From NCBI RefSeq assembly GCF_043641665.1, contig NC_092203.1, positions 10,893,873 to 10,957,872 on the forward strand: DNA of 64,000 nt, in the 5' to 3' direction. The translations under genes and the position numbers were made by a program. The stretch's first letter is position 1, and each line of letters opens with the position of its first letter. The notes beneath the pieces were generated by a model that was not told where the DNA came from, ran no database searches, and worked only from the letters and a program-made list of their open reading frames with translations. Below are positions 60,772 to 64,000 of this stretch, piece by piece. This DNA comes from Enoplosus armatus (taxonomy: Eukaryota; Chordata; Actinopteri; Centrarchiformes; Enoplosidae).

Positions 60772-63404
60772 TGTGCTGGCTCTGAGGACGCCTTGGCCGT
60801 TTGAGGACGCCATCACCTGGGAGACGAAATGCGAAAAGAGCCACAACAGAGCAGGAAGAAAGACAGTGAAGACGCTGAAGTGTAAAATCTGTCAGGGTTG
60901 TGACTTCAGCTGTAAGTTTAACAGCTGTTTCCTTTTATTAAGAGACCAACAACATCAAAAAATAAAAACAATTAACATGATGTTAACTCCAAATAGCACC
61001 AGAAAAATCTAAAACTTTATTGACCCTGCAACAGCAACAACTGAATAAAGGGTGAAAGGTTAGTGGTATTAAAAAGTTTAATAGTGATATTTAATGTGAC
61101 TTAATGTAAAAATATATATTCACTGTGAAATATCTGAAAGAAAATATAAAAATGACTTAATAGGTCATAATTATGAGATAATAAGTCATATATTCTACTT
61201 CACAAGACATAACTTTGGAAGAGTGAATTACAATTATGAGATCAAATTAATTAGGAGTAAAACTAATAAGTTATAATTAAGAAATAAAATAGGACAAAAG
61301 AAATTATTTAATTTAATAAAAAATATTGATCTACTGTTCTGTTGACTAAAAATGTACGTGATACTTTGTCTTCATCAAAATAAAAGTCTTGTTATGTCAA
61401 AAATATGACATAACAAGTCAAAACTTCGACTTTATAAGTAAAACGTTTTGAGATGTAAAATTAAAAACTAAAAAAAAATCAATTCACTCTTCTTCTACAC
61501 ACAAAATAAGCCAAAATAAATACAATTATAATAAGTGAAAGTTAGGATTTACTGAGTATGTGACAGTAGTACACAAGCAGTACTTTTGAGCTTTGGTTGT
61601 TCTCACTCCCGACACAAACTGAGCAGACAAACGAACCAAAAGTCAGACTGACAGATGAATGAAGAGAGAGAGAGAGAGATGGTGGATGTTTCCAGTGTCT
61701 TTGGTTGTCTCTCATCCCGTTTCTCTGCACAGAGTTTCAGTGTTTGAAGCGAACAATGCAGCCGACTGTAGTCGTCCGCGTGAGGAGTGTATTTATCATC
61801 AAACAAAGACACAGTTTATCATGTCATAAACGGCTCTGTTCTCCAACCGAAAATACAAAGAGTGGAGGGAGGTCAGAGGTCACGGAGGGCGCTGGAGGAA
61901 GTCATCCGGGGAATTCAGAACGCTGTGGAGATCATCGATGTAAAGATGTACCTGCATTCAAAACCAGCACAGGAACTCAAGTCAAAGAGGCTTCACTGAC
62001 ACGAATGTTTAAGCTACATCTGACGAAGGAGCAATCTGAATAAAAGGATGAATCCTGACTGAACTTTATGCCTATTTTTCAGTTTCAGCAGTTTGTTTAC
62101 AGCATTTTGGAGTAAGAACCTGGCACCGCGACATCTCAACTCCTGCCTATTTGGCCCGAGCAGATGCAGCTCTCTTTGGGCCGCGGAGGGCACACGTCTG
62201 GCCAACTTCAACAGTGAAAAGAGCGTCTTCATTAACATGCACGGCCAGCCGCTTCCTCTGAAACGGGCCTTTGTCGCCCAGCAGATGCCCGAAACACAAC
62301 GAGAGAGAAGCAGATCCGGATCAAAGGGAGAACACAGATAGATGGTATACGATCCACGAAGATACAGAGGGAGGTGTTCGGCTCTTTCTTTGTTCGTCTA
62401 GCTTAATCTTAATTAGTTCACAAGTGCTTGGCAAGGTTTTGTAAATATCTGTCGACTGGAAAAGACCCTGTAGTTTACAGTGTGATGCTTTATTTTACAG
62501 GTTCTATAGATTCCTGTCATTTCCTAATGTAATTTGGTACTAATTATAAGGAACATGGACACACTGTTCAACGCTTCCAAGTAATCGTCGTCTTTCATGG
62601 GAATGACTCTTCATAAACCCAACACAACTAGTTAAACACGTTAAACACATGTAACTGTCCACACTTTCCATTTTTATAATGTCACAGTTGCATGGAAGAG
62701 ACACGATCGTGGCAATCCTCCTTGGCTCCGCTGGGTTTCAAGGGTCATTGTCGAAGGCCACAGACCTTCAATGAGCATTTGAGTCCATCAGGAAACATCC
62801 TGGCACAATAAAACACCAAGTCTACCTAATAGGTGGACTCCAGACTTTTGGGTGTCCTTCTCCCGGATTTGGGCCAGTAGTGTGAGTGGAGTTTAGGTTT
62901 AGGTTTATTTGGCTGTTATGACTTGTAAGTTGGTCGTTGGCTAATAAATAGCTGATCTAGAAGCAGCTTTGGAAGCCACAATTTAGTGTAACATATGTTT
63001 GTTTTTTGTCTGTTGCATTTCCTGTTTTATTTTGACATTAACCTCTCCTGTCGTTTCAGTTCCTGCCCTCGTCTTTCTCCAGCCCTGATTATCCTCACCT
63101 GCATCTACTTACCTGGTCCTGGTCTTGTCCTACGCCCCTAGTATCACCTCGTGTGTGCATTGTTTTCCAGTTCATTCTTAGTGTTACTACTTTTTGAACT
63201 CTCTGCCACGTGTGCACAGTAATGCTCTTTTGTCTTATTAATGGGAGAAAACTGTATCTTTACTTGTCTAAAAGTTACCACAACTTTAATGATAGTAACA
63301 GGGAAAGTGTTCACACATTACTGCACTGACATTAAGAGTCAGACATGCCCATCACTGCTGGTTAGCACAGGGTTGCAGTGGAGTGAGGGGAGGTGGACGG
63401 ACGC

Positions 63405-63548
63405 GATTGGTCAGCAGTTTGAATGACAGACTGGCTGACCTCAGCGCTGCACCCTCAACACCACCACCCACCACCGTGCTGCAGCATAAAGCCTGCCGTC
63501 CATCCTCAGTCTCCACAACAGACAGCTTCTGCCTGAACTCACACGGAG
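63405..63548 (+). promoter_or_regulatory. Candidate promoter and first non-coding exon of a gene to the right
   Basis: In order: GATTGGTCAG (63405-63414, an inverted CCAAT box), a TATA-like CATAAAG at 63485-63491, an initiator-like CTCAGTC near 63508, and a strong donor ACACGGAG|GTAAGG with the exon ending at 63548. No ATG lies between the putative start and the donor, which fits a 5' UTR exon. The gene body would be beyond the window. Motif-based only. Confidence 0.4.
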
Positions 63549-64000
63549 GTAAGGTCATCCGTCTTTTTTCCAAGAGTCGCTTGATAGATTGAGCCTTTTG
63601 TGCCGAACGATAAATCTAAAAACAGAAAAGACAAATAAAATGTGAAAAGATTCGTTTAAAGACGTGTAATTCCAGCATCAAATAATGCAAATAATCATTA
63701 GTATCAACTACAGTTTGTGCTGAAGTTGTTTTAATCATATATTAATATGACAAAGTTAGATTAAGGCTTGTCAGCGTAATTTGTTCAGTGCTGTATGATG
63801 TAGATTACTTTTGGTCACTTACTTGCAGAGAACAGCAAACGACCATAAAGTATTTATATGCATATTAAAAACTAATATTTTGATTTGGATGCTAATTAAT
63901 CAATCATTTGACCATCTTTAAAGAAAGTACGTTTCATTATCTGAAACCTGATTTCAACCAGAGATTTTAAATGTGAAACAAAAACAACTGGGTCATTTCG

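Larger units (their letters stand above)
47966..63480. other. Gene-free region upstream of sh3bp4
   Basis: No supportable coding exon on either strand. It holds repeats A, B and D copies, V-SINE-like words, microsatellites (51978-52008, 57657-57686), a 25-base G-run (60747-60771) and three RFX X-box-like palindromes (53192, 57860, 60714). Short open frames lack family motifs. It could hold distant enhancers, but no conservation test is possible here. Confidence 0.5.

Noticed and set aside
60352..61012. Plus-strand frames with a polyglycine run
   Set aside because: The glycine stretch is the 25-base G-run; no family similarity or splice support.
61787..62341. Plus-strand frames at 61.8-62.3 kb as an unknown gene
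   Set aside because: No splice-phase continuity between them and no similarity that I recognise; not supportable.
1..64000. CRISPR arrays, operons, rRNA or phage-like systems
   Set aside because: The sequence is vertebrate nuclear DNA; all regular repeats seen are microsatellites, minisatellites or transposon fragments.

Overview
The window is vertebrate nuclear DNA, almost certainly from a ray-finned (teleost) fish. The genes have GT-AG introns and there is no operon structure. Microsatellites are dense, mostly (CA)n/(TG)n, and several interspersed repeat types typical of teleosts are present. The gene pair arl4c-sh3bp4 is also adjacent on human chromosome 2q37. The species cannot be named from the sequence, nor can I tell which teleost duplicate (a or b) of each gene this is.

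Layout. (1) 177-9200, minus strand: a multi-exon gene for a secreted protein. I reconstructed 17 coding exons whose splice phases all agree, giving 803 residues. The order is signal peptide, cysteine-containing N-terminal region, VWD-like domain, C8 domain, short cysteine-rich module, ZP domain and furin-like site. A TATA promoter and a non-coding first exon lie at 9107-9200. (2) 9.2-14.1 kb: no gene; a tandem array of hairpin-forming units and interspersed repeats. (3) 14302-15727, minus: a frameshifted piggyBac-family transposase relic. (4) 19850-20434, minus: arl4c, a single-exon ARF-like GTPase. (5) 25.5-47.9 kb, minus: sh3bp4. Its four coding exons encode exactly 963 residues. It has a probable ~1.9 kb 3' UTR, short upstream ORFs just before the start codon, and a probable CRE/GC-box promoter with a 5' non-coding exon near 47.9 kb. 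(6) 48-63.4 kb: no recognisable gene; repeats, microsatellites, long G-runs and several RFX X-box-like palindromes. (7) 63.48-63.55 kb: a possible promoter and first exon of a plus-strand gene that continues beyond the window.

Functionally, arl4c and sh3bp4 both act at the plasma membrane and in endocytic traffic, but nothing here shows co-regulation. The VWD-C8-ZP gene is a separate extracellular-matrix or mucosal type gene. I found no clearly new biological system. The items most worth checking are the ZP gene's altered VWD motif and its TG-repeat splice acceptor, the sh3bp4 upstream ORFs, and the foldback repeats.
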